Shown here one piece after another: positions 44,491-53,739 of a DNA stretch of 58,227 nucleotides; positions within the stretch are counted from its first letter, which is position 1, and each line of letters begins with the position of its first letter. Where the stretch lies: contig CAJNDS010001313.1 in assembly GCA_905221605.1 (NCBI GenBank), positions 250,001 through 308,227 on the forward strand, read 5' to 3'. The stretch is from Symbiodinium natans. Lineage: Eukaryota; Sar; Dinophyceae; Suessiales; Symbiodiniaceae. A program made the translations under genes and the position numbers. Under the pieces are notes generated by a model. That model worked only from the letters and a program-made list of their open reading frames with translations, did no database searches and was not told where the DNA came from.

Positions 44491-47400
44491 TTAGGACCGG
44501 TGTCTCTTGAGGGGTTTATGGATAATGCGGGACCATCGTTCTTTATCATGAGCTTGCGCATGGACGGCGCGGTAAAGCAAAGTGTTGTCAAGACACACTA
44601 GATTACGTGAGCAATGGGAGCGGCGTACGTGGTCGAGAGTGGGTATACTAAAAAAGGAGTGCTCCATATCTGCATGAGAAGGGGCAGAGTCTGAAGCTAG
44701 ATGTTGGACACGGTCATATGCCTCCGTGAAGCAAGCTTCACTCCAATGGAGTTTTGGGCGACCTGCTCGGTTGGGGCCATATGTACGGCGATAAGCCATT
44801 GAACTTTGAAAGGTAGATACTGACTCACAAGAATTTGGATGTCGAAGGAGATGTCCGAAAAATTTTAGACGATTCTGTGAGTAGACCTGGGAAGGAGGCT
44901 GAACATGTTTACACCGGAATGCAAGCTGGTGTAAATATAAATTGGAGCACTTGGCTTCTGTAGGATTGATGACCCTATGGTAGAAGGAGGACTTAATGTT
45001 AAAGATTCTGCGAAGTTGCTTATAGTGAATGGAGTCCAAATGCGTCAGCTGGGAAGGTGTAAGCTGTAAGCTTTCGACCGAGTAGAGCAGAATGGCCTGC
45101 ACGACCGACCGATATACCGTAAGTTTCCATGAAGGTGGAAGACTAGAATGTGTCATAAGGGGTTTTAGCTTCTTAGCTGCAGATATAGCTTGAGAAATAC
45201 GATAACGTAAGTGTTTCCCTTGGTTGCTTTTATCGTCCAGGTAAGCACCAAGGTACTTAACCTCTTCTACCAACTTAATGGTAGGACCGGGCGCGGTCAG
45301 GCCTGAACATAGGGAGCAAGAGCATAGTTCTACGGGGGCGGGCGAGTAATGGAGGCGACGGTCAGAATTCATTCTAAGGTGCTCACACTTATCGAGGTTC
45401 AGGAGGAGGCCTCTGCGGCATCCCTCGTACTGAATTAGATGCAACAAACGGTTAAGGGCATCTGCCGAAGTAGAGAGCAAGACAGTATCATCAGCATACT
45501 CTAAATCCCAGAGTGGGCTGGGGAGTTGAAACACACCAGCAATGTGGCCGAAGCGAGTCTCATATTGGCTTTCGACTTCATCAAACAGATGGGTCAGCAC
45601 GAAGCTAAATAGATAAGGGGAGAGAGGACATCCTTGACGTAAGCCTTTGGTTTGCACCTGTTCAGAAGATTTAATGTTGGAATCGCGGACCAGGAAGCGA
45701 GGAGAAGAGTAAAGAGACATGATGACTGACTGCAAATGAGTGGAGACGCCTAAATGTGCCAGGGCGGCCTGAATAGCAGTGAAAGTGACCGAGTCAAAGG
45801 CTTTAGACCAATCGAGGAACAAGGCATGAAAAGAAGTAGTTTGCCTTTCAAAGATTTCAATAAGTCGACGGATTATGTGGATCGGTTGAGATGTAGAGCG
45901 ATGTTTACGAAAACCAAACTGGGTAGGGCGGATTTTGTCATCAAAGAAGAGCTCAAGACGATGTTGAAGCATAGAGGCAAAGATTTTGTAAGATATGTTA
46001 GTGAGGGAAATGGGACGAAAATTAGAGAGGAGACGAGTATCCTTTTTGTGGTCCTTGACCAACATAACAACTTCCGAAAATAACCAGGTAGCAGGTACTT
46101 CCCTAGTTTCAAAGCATTGGCTATAATGGTCAAGGAGAAAAAGTTTTAGAATATAAGGAGCATGTTTGTATAATTCGCCAGGTATTTCATTAGGGCCCGG
46201 CGACTTACCCGGCTTTAAACGTCGGAGAGCGGCGTCCAAGTCCGCCATGGTGAAAGGGCAATCCATAGAGGGGTCTGTGCATGAAGTATCTGGAAGCGGG
46301 AGGGCAGGGTCCTCTGACGAGAACCATATTTTGGTGGAAAGATATTCCGCAAAGGTGGACGCACGCTTATCCTTGGATACTAAGGAATCCTTAAGATTAA
46401 AGAGACCCGTGGCACGGGGCTTAAATTCAGACTTAAGTTGGCGTGTGTATCTCCATTGGTGGATGTTCGCGCCGTGGAAATCCTCTGAGAGATTCTGGGC
46501 GATGAAGCGTTTCTTGTCCTGTCGCGCGGATTTTTTGATGAGTTTACGCCTTGCTTTGAGAGCCTGGAGGTCGGTATAGGTGCTTGCTTGGGTTTCGGCA
46601 ATGAGGGAGAGTGTAGCAGCTGATATCCAGGGCTTTTTAGCGGAGAGGGGGATTTCCGGGACAAGAGGAAGGGCATCCTTAAATATTTTAGTGATAACCG
46701 CGTCTTGCTCGGTGACGGAGCGCTGGGACCATTCTTCTGCGTTGTAGAATAAGTCCGGCGGCGATAGTCCTGAAGTGGGATAAGTGGAGAATCTTCCTAT
46801 AGAGGAATGAGAATACACGCCTTTATTGGCCGCAACGTCGGCTATCTCATTACCCGTGATACCCTTATGAGAGGGTATTTTGCGTAGGGCGACGTTATAC
46901 TGCGTACGGAGAGCAGTAAAATATTTTTGGGAGAGAGCAACCAATTGGGGGTGTGAGTTTGGGACGGAGCTGCCGCGGAGTAAATCTGCTGCATATTGGG
47001 AATCAGTATAGATAATGATGGAGGCGCCGATAGCGTAACTGGTATAATGCAATAAGTAGTCAAAGAGTTCAATGAGACCTTTGAGCTCTCCTGTATTATT
47101 GGAGCCCACAACGAGGTCATGGCCTGAGAGTGGGTTGGCTCGAACCGAACCATAAGACACTACCCAAGTGGAGGCCAAGGGCGGGCGCACGTCCGCGGAA
47201 TGGACGGTAATTGCGAATCCCCATCCTGCGGGGTTATCGTAAGAGACACAGCGGTTGTTCGGACAAGAGCCATCGGTGTATGCGACAACAAAAAAAGAGG
47301 GGTCCGAATTGATTGGCGGCGTCATATGGTTACCTGTGAGAGACAGTACTTGCGTCTCCACGGCATCATAGAAGGCTCCCAGTTGGGTGAAGTCCCGCTT

Positions 47401-49260
47401 CGGAGCCTCGGCCGGCACCGGCGGGGGAAGACGGTGAGTACGTACTGTAAAAGTAAGCGGAAGGTGGCGGGTATTAACTGCCTGTTGAAAGTGAGACCCC
47501 GTAAAAGTTACAGAGGAGGAGAGAGCGGAAGGCAGGACCAAAAAATCGAGCGCCGTCCACTGCTTGACGTCCTCGGTGTGGAGCAGGTGGTCCTCGCAGG
47601 TCATTTCCTTGTACGTCGCTCGCCGTGAGAAGGGGAGTGGAGAGAAAGTTTGAGGCAAATATAGATCGAACATTTCCAGGAATTGGAACAGGAACAGAGC
47701 GTTATCTCGGTCGTCTTCCTGAAGAGATTGCCTCTGACCAACAACGAAGGGACCGATTCGATTAGAATCAGGATCGAGATGTACATCAAGTCGAGAATTA
47801 AAATCACCAACCAAAAAAGTATGACTGAGGTCGGGTTTTTCCAGGAGCAAAGATTCCAGGTCAGCCCAGAATTGGGCCTTGCGTGTTCTATCCTCTTCTG
47901 CATCCTGGGTCATACTCGGTGCATAAACATTAATTATCGTTAGTGGGTGTGGTAAAACGTTTAATTTAAGTTCGCAAACTCGAGCAGAGTGTGGGATAAA
48001 ACCCGTGATGTGGGCTCGAAGTTTGGGAGAGACGAAAAAACCAACTCCATGGTGTTTATCGTGCGGGGTACCAGAATGCAAAATTTCCCAACCTGACTTA
48101 GTAAAGGAATGGGCCGACTCGGCTTTTGTTTCCCGGACACACAGGAGAGAAATTTGAAGGGACTGGCAGAAATGTAATATAGCATCATATTTCGCCACCT
48201 CTTTAAGGCCTTCAATGTTCCAAGAGGCAAGAGTAAGGTGAGTGCCCGTGGGTAACGGAAGTGAGAGGGGAGAGGAGGCATCTCTAGATTGATGAAGAAG
48301 GTGTCTAGTGGATTGTGACTGCGATTGTGATTGTGTTATATGGCATTGGAGTCTTTTCAGGCTAGTTGGCTTTGGGTAGATCGGGGGTAAAGGATTTTGC
48401 CCACCGTGAACCCGCAGGGTGGAATCCTTGCATTGGGACTTCCAACTACGATAATCTCTACGCGCTTGACAGCGCGTGGTCGACCGCTTTTGCTGTCGCC
48501 TTAGCAGAGCCGCGTCGGAACGCTGACCCCGCCCTTGAGGAGTGCCCCCGTGAGCAACACGGTGTTGGTCGCCGCCTGGCCGCGTAGTAGCCCGTACATT
48601 GCACAAGTGTTGCTTATCGTAAGTGTCAGTCATAGCGTAAGTTGGTGTCAGGAGCTTGTCATAATGTGAGTAGAGATGCCAGCGGCTGCCCGGCCCGCCT
48701 CCCTTGGAGGCCACCGCTCTCTTGACTGCCCCGTATAAAGTGGGGGAGTCGCGCCGAGTAGTCTCGATCTCAAAACTGCTACCTCTACGATGCGCGTGTA
48801 ACCAAAGGGAATTTTTTCCATAGAACGAGTAACGGAAGACGGTCATACCATTAGGGATATAAAAGGACTGAGCCCACAGGTAAGTACGGGGGGGAGGGGT
48901 ACGACTGGGGTACCAGATATAATTGCCAAAAAGAGCGTGCATGAGCTTGTTGCCTAAACCCGTGAACCCTGAAAATCCCTTCATTCGTTGCAGGCAAGCG
49001 TAGGACACACTGCGGGTGAAAAAGACTACTCCTGAAGTAGCGCGGAGGAAAACGCCGAAAGCAACACGCTTAAAGCAAACACTCTGAAAAACCAACTGCG
49101 CCGAGTGAAACCGCGGTCTCACTGCTCTCACTGACTTATTGGGCGAGACGGATAACGTCCACTGCCCTTGCGGGCTCACATATTTTAAGTGCACATAACT
49201 TGAGTGGTCATAGCGTAAGTTGTGCCTCAAAGGGCCATATCGAAAGTGGGTGGCCGGCAC
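44491..49260 (-). CDS. LINE ORF2: AP endonuclease, RNase H, reverse transcriptase
   Basis: This uninterrupted frame of 1,589 codons opens at GTG; the true start may be a later ATG such as codon 210 at 48,633. Residues 1-340 show no domain (with a QSQSQSQS run). Residues 344-606 are an APE-type endonuclease: LASWNIEGL, RETKAE, IINVYAPS, LVGDFNSRLD, LDFLVLP; the final SDH motif reads NTRHLPL, so its Asp is missing. Residues 657-815 are RNase H: AYTDGSCPNN, SNNTGELKGLIEL, IIIYTDSQYAADL, PSHKGITGNEIADVA. Residues 1,000-1,350 are RT: KPGKSPGPNEIPGELYKH, FRPISLTNISYKI, ALFLDWSKAFDSV (A), GLRQGCPLSPYLF (B), LEYADDTVLL (C). The C-terminus has RLKFFGHLLRH and GRPKLHW. Endonuclease nicking and target-primed reverse transcription are the expected activities. 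RNase H lying before RT is unusual. Confidence 0.92.
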   Translation of the reverse strand: MPATHFRYGPLRHNLRYDHSSYVHLKYVSPQGQWTLSVSPNKSVRAVRPRFHSAQLVFQSVCFKRVAFGVFLRATSGVVFFTRSVSYACLQRMKGFSGFTGLGNKLMHALFGNYIWYPSRTPPPRTYLWAQSFYIPNGMTVFRYSFYGKNSLWLHAHRRGSSFEIETTRRDSPTLYGAVKRAVASKGGGPGSRWHLYSHYDKLLTPTYAMTDTYDKQHLCNVRATTRPGGDQHRVAHGGTPQGRGQRSDAALLRRQQKRSTTRCQARRDYRSWKSQCKDSTLRVHGGQNPLPPIYPKPTSLKRLQCHITQSQSQSQSTRHLLHQSRDASSPLSLPLPTGTHLTLASWNIEGLKEVAKYDAILHFCQSLQISLLCVRETKAESAHSFTKSGWEILHSGTPHDKHHGVGFFVSPKLRAHITGFIPHSARVCELKLNVLPHPLTIINVYAPSMTQDAEEDRTRKAQFWADLESLLLEKPDLSHTFLVGDFNSRLDVHLDPDSNRIGPFVVGQRQSLQEDDRDNALFLFQFLEMFDLYLPQTFSPLPFSRRATYKEMTCEDHLLHTEDVKQWTALDFLVLPSALSSSVTFTGSHFQQAVNTRHLPLTFTVRTHRLPPPVPAEAPKRDFTQLGAFYDAVETQVLSLTGNHMTPPINSDPSFFVVAYTDGSCPNNRCVSYDNPAGWGFAITVHSADVRPPLASTWVVSYGSVRANPLSGHDLVVGSNNTGELKGLIELFDYLLHYTSYAIGASIIIYTDSQYAADLLRGSSVPNSHPQLVALSQKYFTALRTQYNVALRKIPSHKGITGNEIADVAANKGVYSHSSIGRFSTYPTSGLSPPDLFYNAEEWSQRSVTEQDAVITKIFKDALPLVPEIPLSAKKPWISAATLSLIAETQASTYTDLQALKARRKLIKKSARQDKKRFIAQNLSEDFHGANIHQWRYTRQLKSEFKPRATGLFNLKDSLVSKDKRASTFAEYLSTKIWFSSEDPALPLPDTSCTDPSMDCPFTMADLDAALRRLKPGKSPGPNEIPGELYKHAPYILKLFLLDHYSQCFETREVPATWLFSEVVMLVKDHKKDTRLLSNFRPISLTNISYKIFASMLQHRLELFFDDKIRPTQFGFRKHRSTSQPIHIIRRLIEIFERQTTSFHALFLDWSKAFDSVTFTAIQAALAHLGVSTHLQSVIMSLYSSPRFLVRDSNIKSSEQVQTKGLRQGCPLSPYLFSFVLTHLFDEVESQYETRFGHIAGVFQLPSPLWDLEYADDTVLLSTSADALNRLLHLIQYEGCRRGLLLNLDKCEHLRMNSDRRLHYSPAPVELCSCSLCSGLTAPGPTIKLVEEVKYLGAYLDDKSNQGKHLRYRISQAISAAKKLKPLMTHSSLPPSWKLTVYRSVVQAILLYSVESLQLTPSQLTHLDSIHYKQLRRIFNIKSSFYHRVINPTEAKCSNLYLHQLAFRCKHVQPPSQVYSQNRLKFFGHLLRHPNSCESVSTFQSSMAYRRTYGPNRAGRPKLHWSEACFTEAYDRVQHLASDSAPSHADMEHSFFSIPTLDHVRRSHCSRNLVCLDNTLLYRAVHAQAHDKERWSRIIHKPLKRHRS

Positions 49261-49369
49261 TAAGGCCGTTGGTGGCCATAACTCACAGGAGGAGTGCCAG
49301 AGCGAGGAGCTCAGCGGAATCTGCCTTGGGCAGAAGGATAGTCAGATGACATGGGGGTCCAACCAATGA

Positions 49370-51997
49370 TGGCTCCAAACGGTATCGAAGCGACTCACCC
49401 TTCAGCACTTCTCGGGCATCGCCTCCGAGTCAGATTTGCATCGAAGAACGTTGATCATACACGGTATCCCCCCTTTCTCTAACCGAAAGGCCATTGACAA
49501 CAACTTGCAGTATTTGCTTACGGTAGCAGAGCTTACTTTCGGTAGTATCCAATCGGTTACAAACCACCTTTTGACCACTGCGGCAGGATTTCTGAAACTC
49601 ATTTTCATTACGGAGCAAGACTCCCGCTCCTTCTACCGTGCATTCCGCAACGGCAAGCGATATTTCAGGCCCGATGATGGTGGCCGTGACTCCCACATGA
49701 AAATAGAGCGTGACATGTCACTCCGCGAGCGTTTGGAGCGACAGCCCTTGATGGCCATCACTAAGTGTTTGACCGAACTACCCCCCAATGGCGAAGCCAC
49801 TCCTATTTATCAAGAGTATTTGCGCCCGGATTGGAACTCCCTTCAGCTATGGTCCCCTGAGGACCCCCAGGCGGGATTTCAGGGCATCCTCCTTGCGCAA
49901 GTCATTTTTGTTGGCGAGGTCTGCAAGTTTTTTGTTCTCCCCAACCATAAGACTCACATTCTCGAGAACTTTGGTCAGGTTTTTAAACAGCGCATGGTTG
50001 ACACTCTAAAGTATCAGCAGGCTTACAATAGTGCAGCACAGTTTTCAACCACGAACTTGCGTTATGACTACAGACAGCTCCAAGACCTTAGCAACTTCTC
50101 TGGTGAAGAAGCCGTTCGACTTTTCCCCTATGATATCTACCCGGAGGAACTCACCCCTGAACTTCAGACCCAGCTCTCCCGCGACCCTGGCTCCCTCCTT
50201 CGGGGTATGGGTGGACTCCCCTCGATAGTGCAACAGGCTTTGGAAGATGCTAGCATCGATCCTCTCCAATACGGTAAAGGCCTAGAGCCCAGGAATAAAG
50301 GAAAAGGTAAAGGCAAGTCTAAGTACAAAGATCGAGATAGGGACGCCTCCCCTCGACAGGGCAAAGGTGGTCGCTCCAATTGGTGGAATGAGCAGGACCA
50401 AAATGACTCCCACGATTCCAGATCGTCTCGTCCACCTGCAACTTGGGGCCGAAAGCCCCAACAAACTTACGATAGGGGACAGGATTCCCGAGGCACTTAC
50501 TTTAGGCCTGATGATCAGAAGCATACCGCTCCCCAAGGTAGATGGGACCAGAACTATTGGCAGAACCCTCCCCAAACAGTGTACCAGAACACCCAGCAGC
50601 AAGGCAACCGACAAGACTCGCGACCTCAGCGCAGCTTGGACAATGTTCTCGTTCCTTGTAGTTCTTGTAGTAACCTTTTTGGTTTTAACCTGGAATGCTC
50701 CTTCTGTCTTGGTGACCCAGGACTTGATAACTATAATGCGGTATTGCATCTCCTCAATGTTAGGGACGTTCCGAAATACCATAGTTTTCACATTGACTCG
50801 TTCCTGTGTTTTCATGAGCAGCCCGACCACCGTTGCTGTGAGCAGCCGTACGGTACTAATCCCACATGTGTATGCTGTCGCACATGGAAAGATTGGGCCA
50901 GAGATTTCCATGAAGGTCAGACTCATAGGTTGAATCCTATCCATAGGACTGTTGTCCTTGGTTATGAAAAGGCCATTTTATCAGTGTTTGAAGATGAGCC
51001 TCAAGTCTTTGATGAAGCCCTCCAAGGCATCCTTACAGGACAGTACCATCCCCCTACCGTAGATCTCCCCGAGTGCTTTCAAGTCCTCATGACTGAAGTA
51101 TTGGCCCCCCTTAGTGTAGCAGACCAACTAGCTGCTTTGCCTCGCCCGGGTGGTACACCTCAGTACTTCCCCCCCAACCAGAAGTTCTTTACCTCCCCTA
51201 ACGTTGACCTGCACGCCTTGGGTTACAGCGTTGAAGGTTGCAATGTTCAGCACTTCAGTTGGCTACTTTCACTTTCGTTACCAGCTTTACTTCCGTTAGT
51301 CGAGGATATCCCTTTGTCCTTTGGTCTTCCTTCCTTAGACGATTTAAACACCTTAGACCCTGGACTCCAGACCGACTCTTCCAAATTGGTCACCCTAGAG
51401 CTCCTCCCCTGGGATGCCCTCGTACGTGCTAGTTACCGTCTAGCCATTAGAAACTCTTCTATGGTAGAGTCGTGGAGTTACCGCGTATTTGAAAGTATTG
51501 CTAAATCCATCCTGTATCGTACAGACGACACGTACCTCAGACAGCTAGGCCGTTACATGTACCAAGTGATTATAGTAGACGAGGTTCGCCTTAGTATTTT
51601 CGTAGGAGAAGCTCCTTTCACAAACGCCAACCTTAAGCAGGCCTCCAATGCTGGCTCGTGTTTCCTAGATCTGTATTATTGGCAACTCACCTCCTTACTC
51701 AAACTTCAGACTACGCAGTCCCAATTGTTACAGGTTCCCAATGATGCCCTAGTCCAAATCTATGACCAGATTCTCATCAATTCTCATCCTGGGGATAAGT
51801 TAGCGCAGTGGTACTCCTCTGCTGATGGTCGGCATTGGAACAACAAGGGCAATAGCCTCGAAGCTATGTCGCTCCTATTGGTAGAGCAGGGGTATCACGA
51901 ACTTTTGGTTGCCTTCCTTTGGGTCATAGTGCAGCTTCATTTTCAGGGGAAAGCCTTTTCATTCAAGCTGGAGTTGGCCTCGCTGGCTACCTGTTGA
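49370..51997 (+). CDS. ORF1-like protein with RNA-binding features, inverted inside the LINE
   Basis: An intact plus-strand frame of about 870 codons; 49,436 is an internal TTG. It begins after a TGA at 49,367, but the same frame is also open upstream from about 49,262 (HNSQEECQSEELSGICLGQK), so that TGA may be a single mutation. RTLIIHGIPPFSN followed by alternating hydrophobic segments is RRM-like, as in many LINE ORF1 proteins. A basic KGKGKGKSKYKDRDRD stretch and an Arg/Gln/Asp-rich linker follow, then CSSC...CSFC and CC...CVCC cysteine pairs that could bind zinc. The C-terminal half is unknown. A role in RNA packaging is inferred. It runs opposite to ORF2 and to the first ORF, and its end overlaps the latter near 51,960. 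Confidence 0.75.
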   Translation, partial: WLQTVSKRLTLQHFSGIASESDLHRRTLIIHGIPPFSNRKAIDNNLQYLLTVAELTFGSIQSVTNHLLTTAAGFLKLIFITEQDSRSFYRAFRNGKRYFRPDDGGRDSHMKIERDMSLRERLERQPLMAITKCLTELPPNGEATPIYQEYLRPDWNSLQLWSPEDPQAGFQGILLAQVIFVGEVCKFFVLPNHKTHILENFGQVFKQRMVDTLKYQQAYNSAAQFSTTNLRYDYRQLQDLSNFSGEEAVRLFPYDIYPEELTPELQTQLSRDPGSLLRGMGGLPSIVQQALEDASIDPLQYGKGLEPRNKGKGKGKSKYKDRDRDASPRQGKGGRSNWWNEQDQNDSHDSRSSRPPATWGRKPQQTYDRGQDSRGTYFRPDDQKHTAPQGRWDQNYWQNPPQTVYQNTQQQGNRQDSRPQRSLDNVLVPCSSCSNLFGFNLECSFCLGDPGLDNYNAVLHLLNVRDVPKYHSFHIDSFLCFHEQPDHRCCEQPYGTNPTCVCCRTWKDWARDFHEGQTHRLNPIHRTVVLGYEKAILSVFEDEPQVFDEALQGILTGQYHPPTVDLPECFQVLMTEVLAPLSVADQLAALPRPGGTPQYFPPNQKFFTSPNVDLHALGYSVEGCNVQHFSWLLSLSLPALLPLVEDIPLSFGLPSLDDLNTLDPGLQTDSSKLVTLELLPWDALVRASYRLAIRNSSMVESWSYRVFESIAKSILYRTDDTYLRQLGRYMYQVIIVDEVRLSIFVGEAPFTNANLKQASNAGSCFLDLYYWQLTSLLKLQTTQSQLLQVPNDALVQIYDQILINSHPGDKLAQWYSSADGRHWNNKGNSLEAMSLLLVEQGYHELLVAFLWVIVQLHFQGKAFSFKLELASLATC

Positions 51998-52615
51998 ATC
52001 GCTGGCATAACATGCTCGGTGTGATATCGCTCTAGAACTTCTTTGAGGTTGTCCGGGGGTAACTGGAGGAAACTCACTAGCTAGCGCAAGGGGAGCCTGA
52101 TCTACTGTGGGGCTGATGGTCGAAGGTGGAAACGTGGAAGAGGCAGCATCTAATCGTGCCTGCTTCTGGGGCTTACGTCGGGCCTTGAAGGCTCTAAGGG
52201 CTTCGGGGTCACTACGCAAGAGATTGGAGAGCTGAGGATCCATATCACCCCATGAAATGGGCTCGTCATCATCTTCTTCATTTTTGACACTAGAAGAGGT
52301 GTGTTGCCGTACTCTATCATGTTGGATACCTGTCATGTTTGATATCGTGGAGAGGGAGTTCTTCTGTGCCAGGAGAGCCTCAAACTGTGCTTTCGGGATG
52401 GGAGTATTCAGGTCGCCAGTGACCATAGCGTAAGTACCATCCGGGTGAGCCACTATCTTGAGTTGGGGGCCAATCATGTGCTCTACGGGGTTAGATGCTG
52501 CCAAGGTGGAAAGGAGCTCCGGCGGTGCCGCCTTAGGCATAGGAGGCGCAGTCTCTGCAGGAGCGAACGCGGGCGCTTCCATTGCTGCCGCTTGCGCGGA
52601 GGAATCTTCTGCCAT
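51959..52615 (-). CDS. LINE 5' ORF (N-terminal part of ORF1), acidic/Ala-Pro-rich
   Basis: It starts with ATG at 52,615 (MAEDSSAQAAAMEAPAFAP). A Pro/Ala-rich stretch follows, then GPQLKIVAHPDGTYAMVTGD, a helical segment, an acidic EEDDDEPISWGDMDPQLSNL block and a basic RRKPQKQAR. The last 30 codons of this frame look non-coding, while the neighbouring frame reads NLKEVLERYHTEHVMPAIQQ, then VASEANSSLNEK, up to about 51,955. That suggests a one-base indel in the five-G run at 52,055-52,059. About 240 bp of 5' UTR separate it from the element's 5' end. No domain is recognised; it is probably the front part of an ORF1 protein whose rest is the inverted plus-strand frame. Confidence 0.65.
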   Translation of the reverse strand: MAEDSSAQAAAMEAPAFAPAETAPPMPKAAPPELLSTLAASNPVEHMIGPQLKIVAHPDGTYAMVTGDLNTPIPKAQFEALLAQKNSLSTISNMTGIQHDRVRQHTSSSVKNEEDDDEPISWGDMDPQLSNLLRSDPEALRAFKARRKPQKQARLDAASSTFPPSTISPTVDQAPLALASEFPPVTPGQPQRSSRAISHRACYASDSTGSQRGQLQLE

Positions 52616-52855
52616 GGTTGGGGTCACCAAAAGTGTGCCGTAACCCAAGTGTTACCAAGAGATGAACAACATGCAAAACGAGAGCTGGCGCAAAACCAAA
52701 ATACAACGTTAGTATGACGCACTGTGCTACCAACCCAAGAGGATGGCGCTAATATGCGAAGTGTGTGAAAGTGAAAACCCAGTGGTTCGTCCAAAAGCCC
52801 TGCTGCCGGACCTACAGGGGTCCCGAGGGCGCGGGACAGCTCTGTGCTCGAGCCT

Positions 52856-52868
52856 TGTCATCTGAGAT
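52856..52868. repeat. Right 13-bp target-site duplication
   Basis: TGTCATCTGAGAT is identical to 44,202-44,214. After removing one copy and the LINE, the recombinase frame reads HIQEIILDISDDRRVGFIEV without a break. Confidence 0.9.
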
Positions 52869-53739
52869 ATCGAGAATTATCTCCTGGATGTGACGGAGAT
52901 CACTCCATCTGCATCGACCATACACAGCAATGAGGAAAGTTCCCGCACACAACCTATCATACACATGTCGTCTCTTGTCCTCAAGGGCACGATGAAGTGC
53001 ACGAACCATCTTGACTGTTAGAGCCGGGGCCCTTTTCACAGGACGTTTGCCAGCAAGGGCCAGCACTGCTTTGCCTGAGATTCGTGCACTCGTAGCAACT
53101 TCTGGGGACCCATCCGGGGTGATGGTGAAACGCATGAAGTTGATGGAGGGTTGCGAGCTCAGAAACATAGCTCCAGACAATGCGTTCAACCATGGGAAAA
53201 GGTTGCACACCGTGTGTGAGGCACCAATGCAGATATCGGTGAACACCGAGAGCACGAGAATACAATGTGCTCGCCGATTTGCGACCAAAGGTCGCTTCCA
53301 GAGTCTCAAGCACTTGCTGCACTGTGGGCTCAGTGTCTGACATGCCAGACACTATGCTTCGGGTGACTTGGAAATGTCTCCAGTATGGCATGACAGTTTC
53401 CATCCACATAGTCACCCTAGTTTTCCTGGAAGAATCTTGCTGAGGGAAAGACTGGTCGGGTCTGGCCCGAAGAAGAGAGGCACAACTCTCAATTGGAGCT
53501 CTGTGCTGGAGGAGAATAGCATTAATGGTTTCTCCTGGGGCGCACATCTCAGGCTTGTCACTGCTGACAATGTCCACCAGGCTTGCTGATGGGGTAGCAG
53601 CCCAATCAAAGCTGGGCTGATCACTGAAAATATCTGACATCAAATCACTCTCCCAAGGCTGGCAGAGTTTTGGTTTCTTGGCACAACGGGTCAAGGCACC
53701 CGTAAGTGCACGCTCATACTCCTGACCTTTCAGCACCAT
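52869..53739 (-). pseudogene. Tyrosine recombinase, N-terminal core-binding part and Arg I box
   Basis: The first frame reads WMETVMPYWRHFQVTRSIVS, LETLEATFGRKSASTLYSRA and GVHRYLHWCLTHGVQPFP, a SAM-like core-binding domain. After a frameshift near 53,140 it continues INFMRFTITPDGSPE, KRPVKRAPALTVKMVRAL and VYGRCRWSDLRHIQEIILDI, the first catalytic Arg box (RCRWSDL). The frame ends at the LINE insertion and resumes at 44,201. The frameshift and the insertion both disable it. Confidence 0.8.

Larger units (their letters stand above)
44215..52855 (-). mobile_element. 8.6-kb LINE inserted in the YR recombinase gene
   Basis: It is bounded by exact 13-bp duplications. The 3' end at 44,215 has a short poly(A) (6-7 T on the plus strand) and a 3' UTR of about 275 bp. 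From the 5' end it carries an ORF1-like frame (minus), a long ORF on the plus strand, and a 1,589-codon ORF2 (minus). The exact duplications, nearly intact ORFs and short tail indicate a fairly recent, near full-length insertion. The opposite orientation of the middle ORF is best explained by an internal inversion. Confidence 0.85.
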
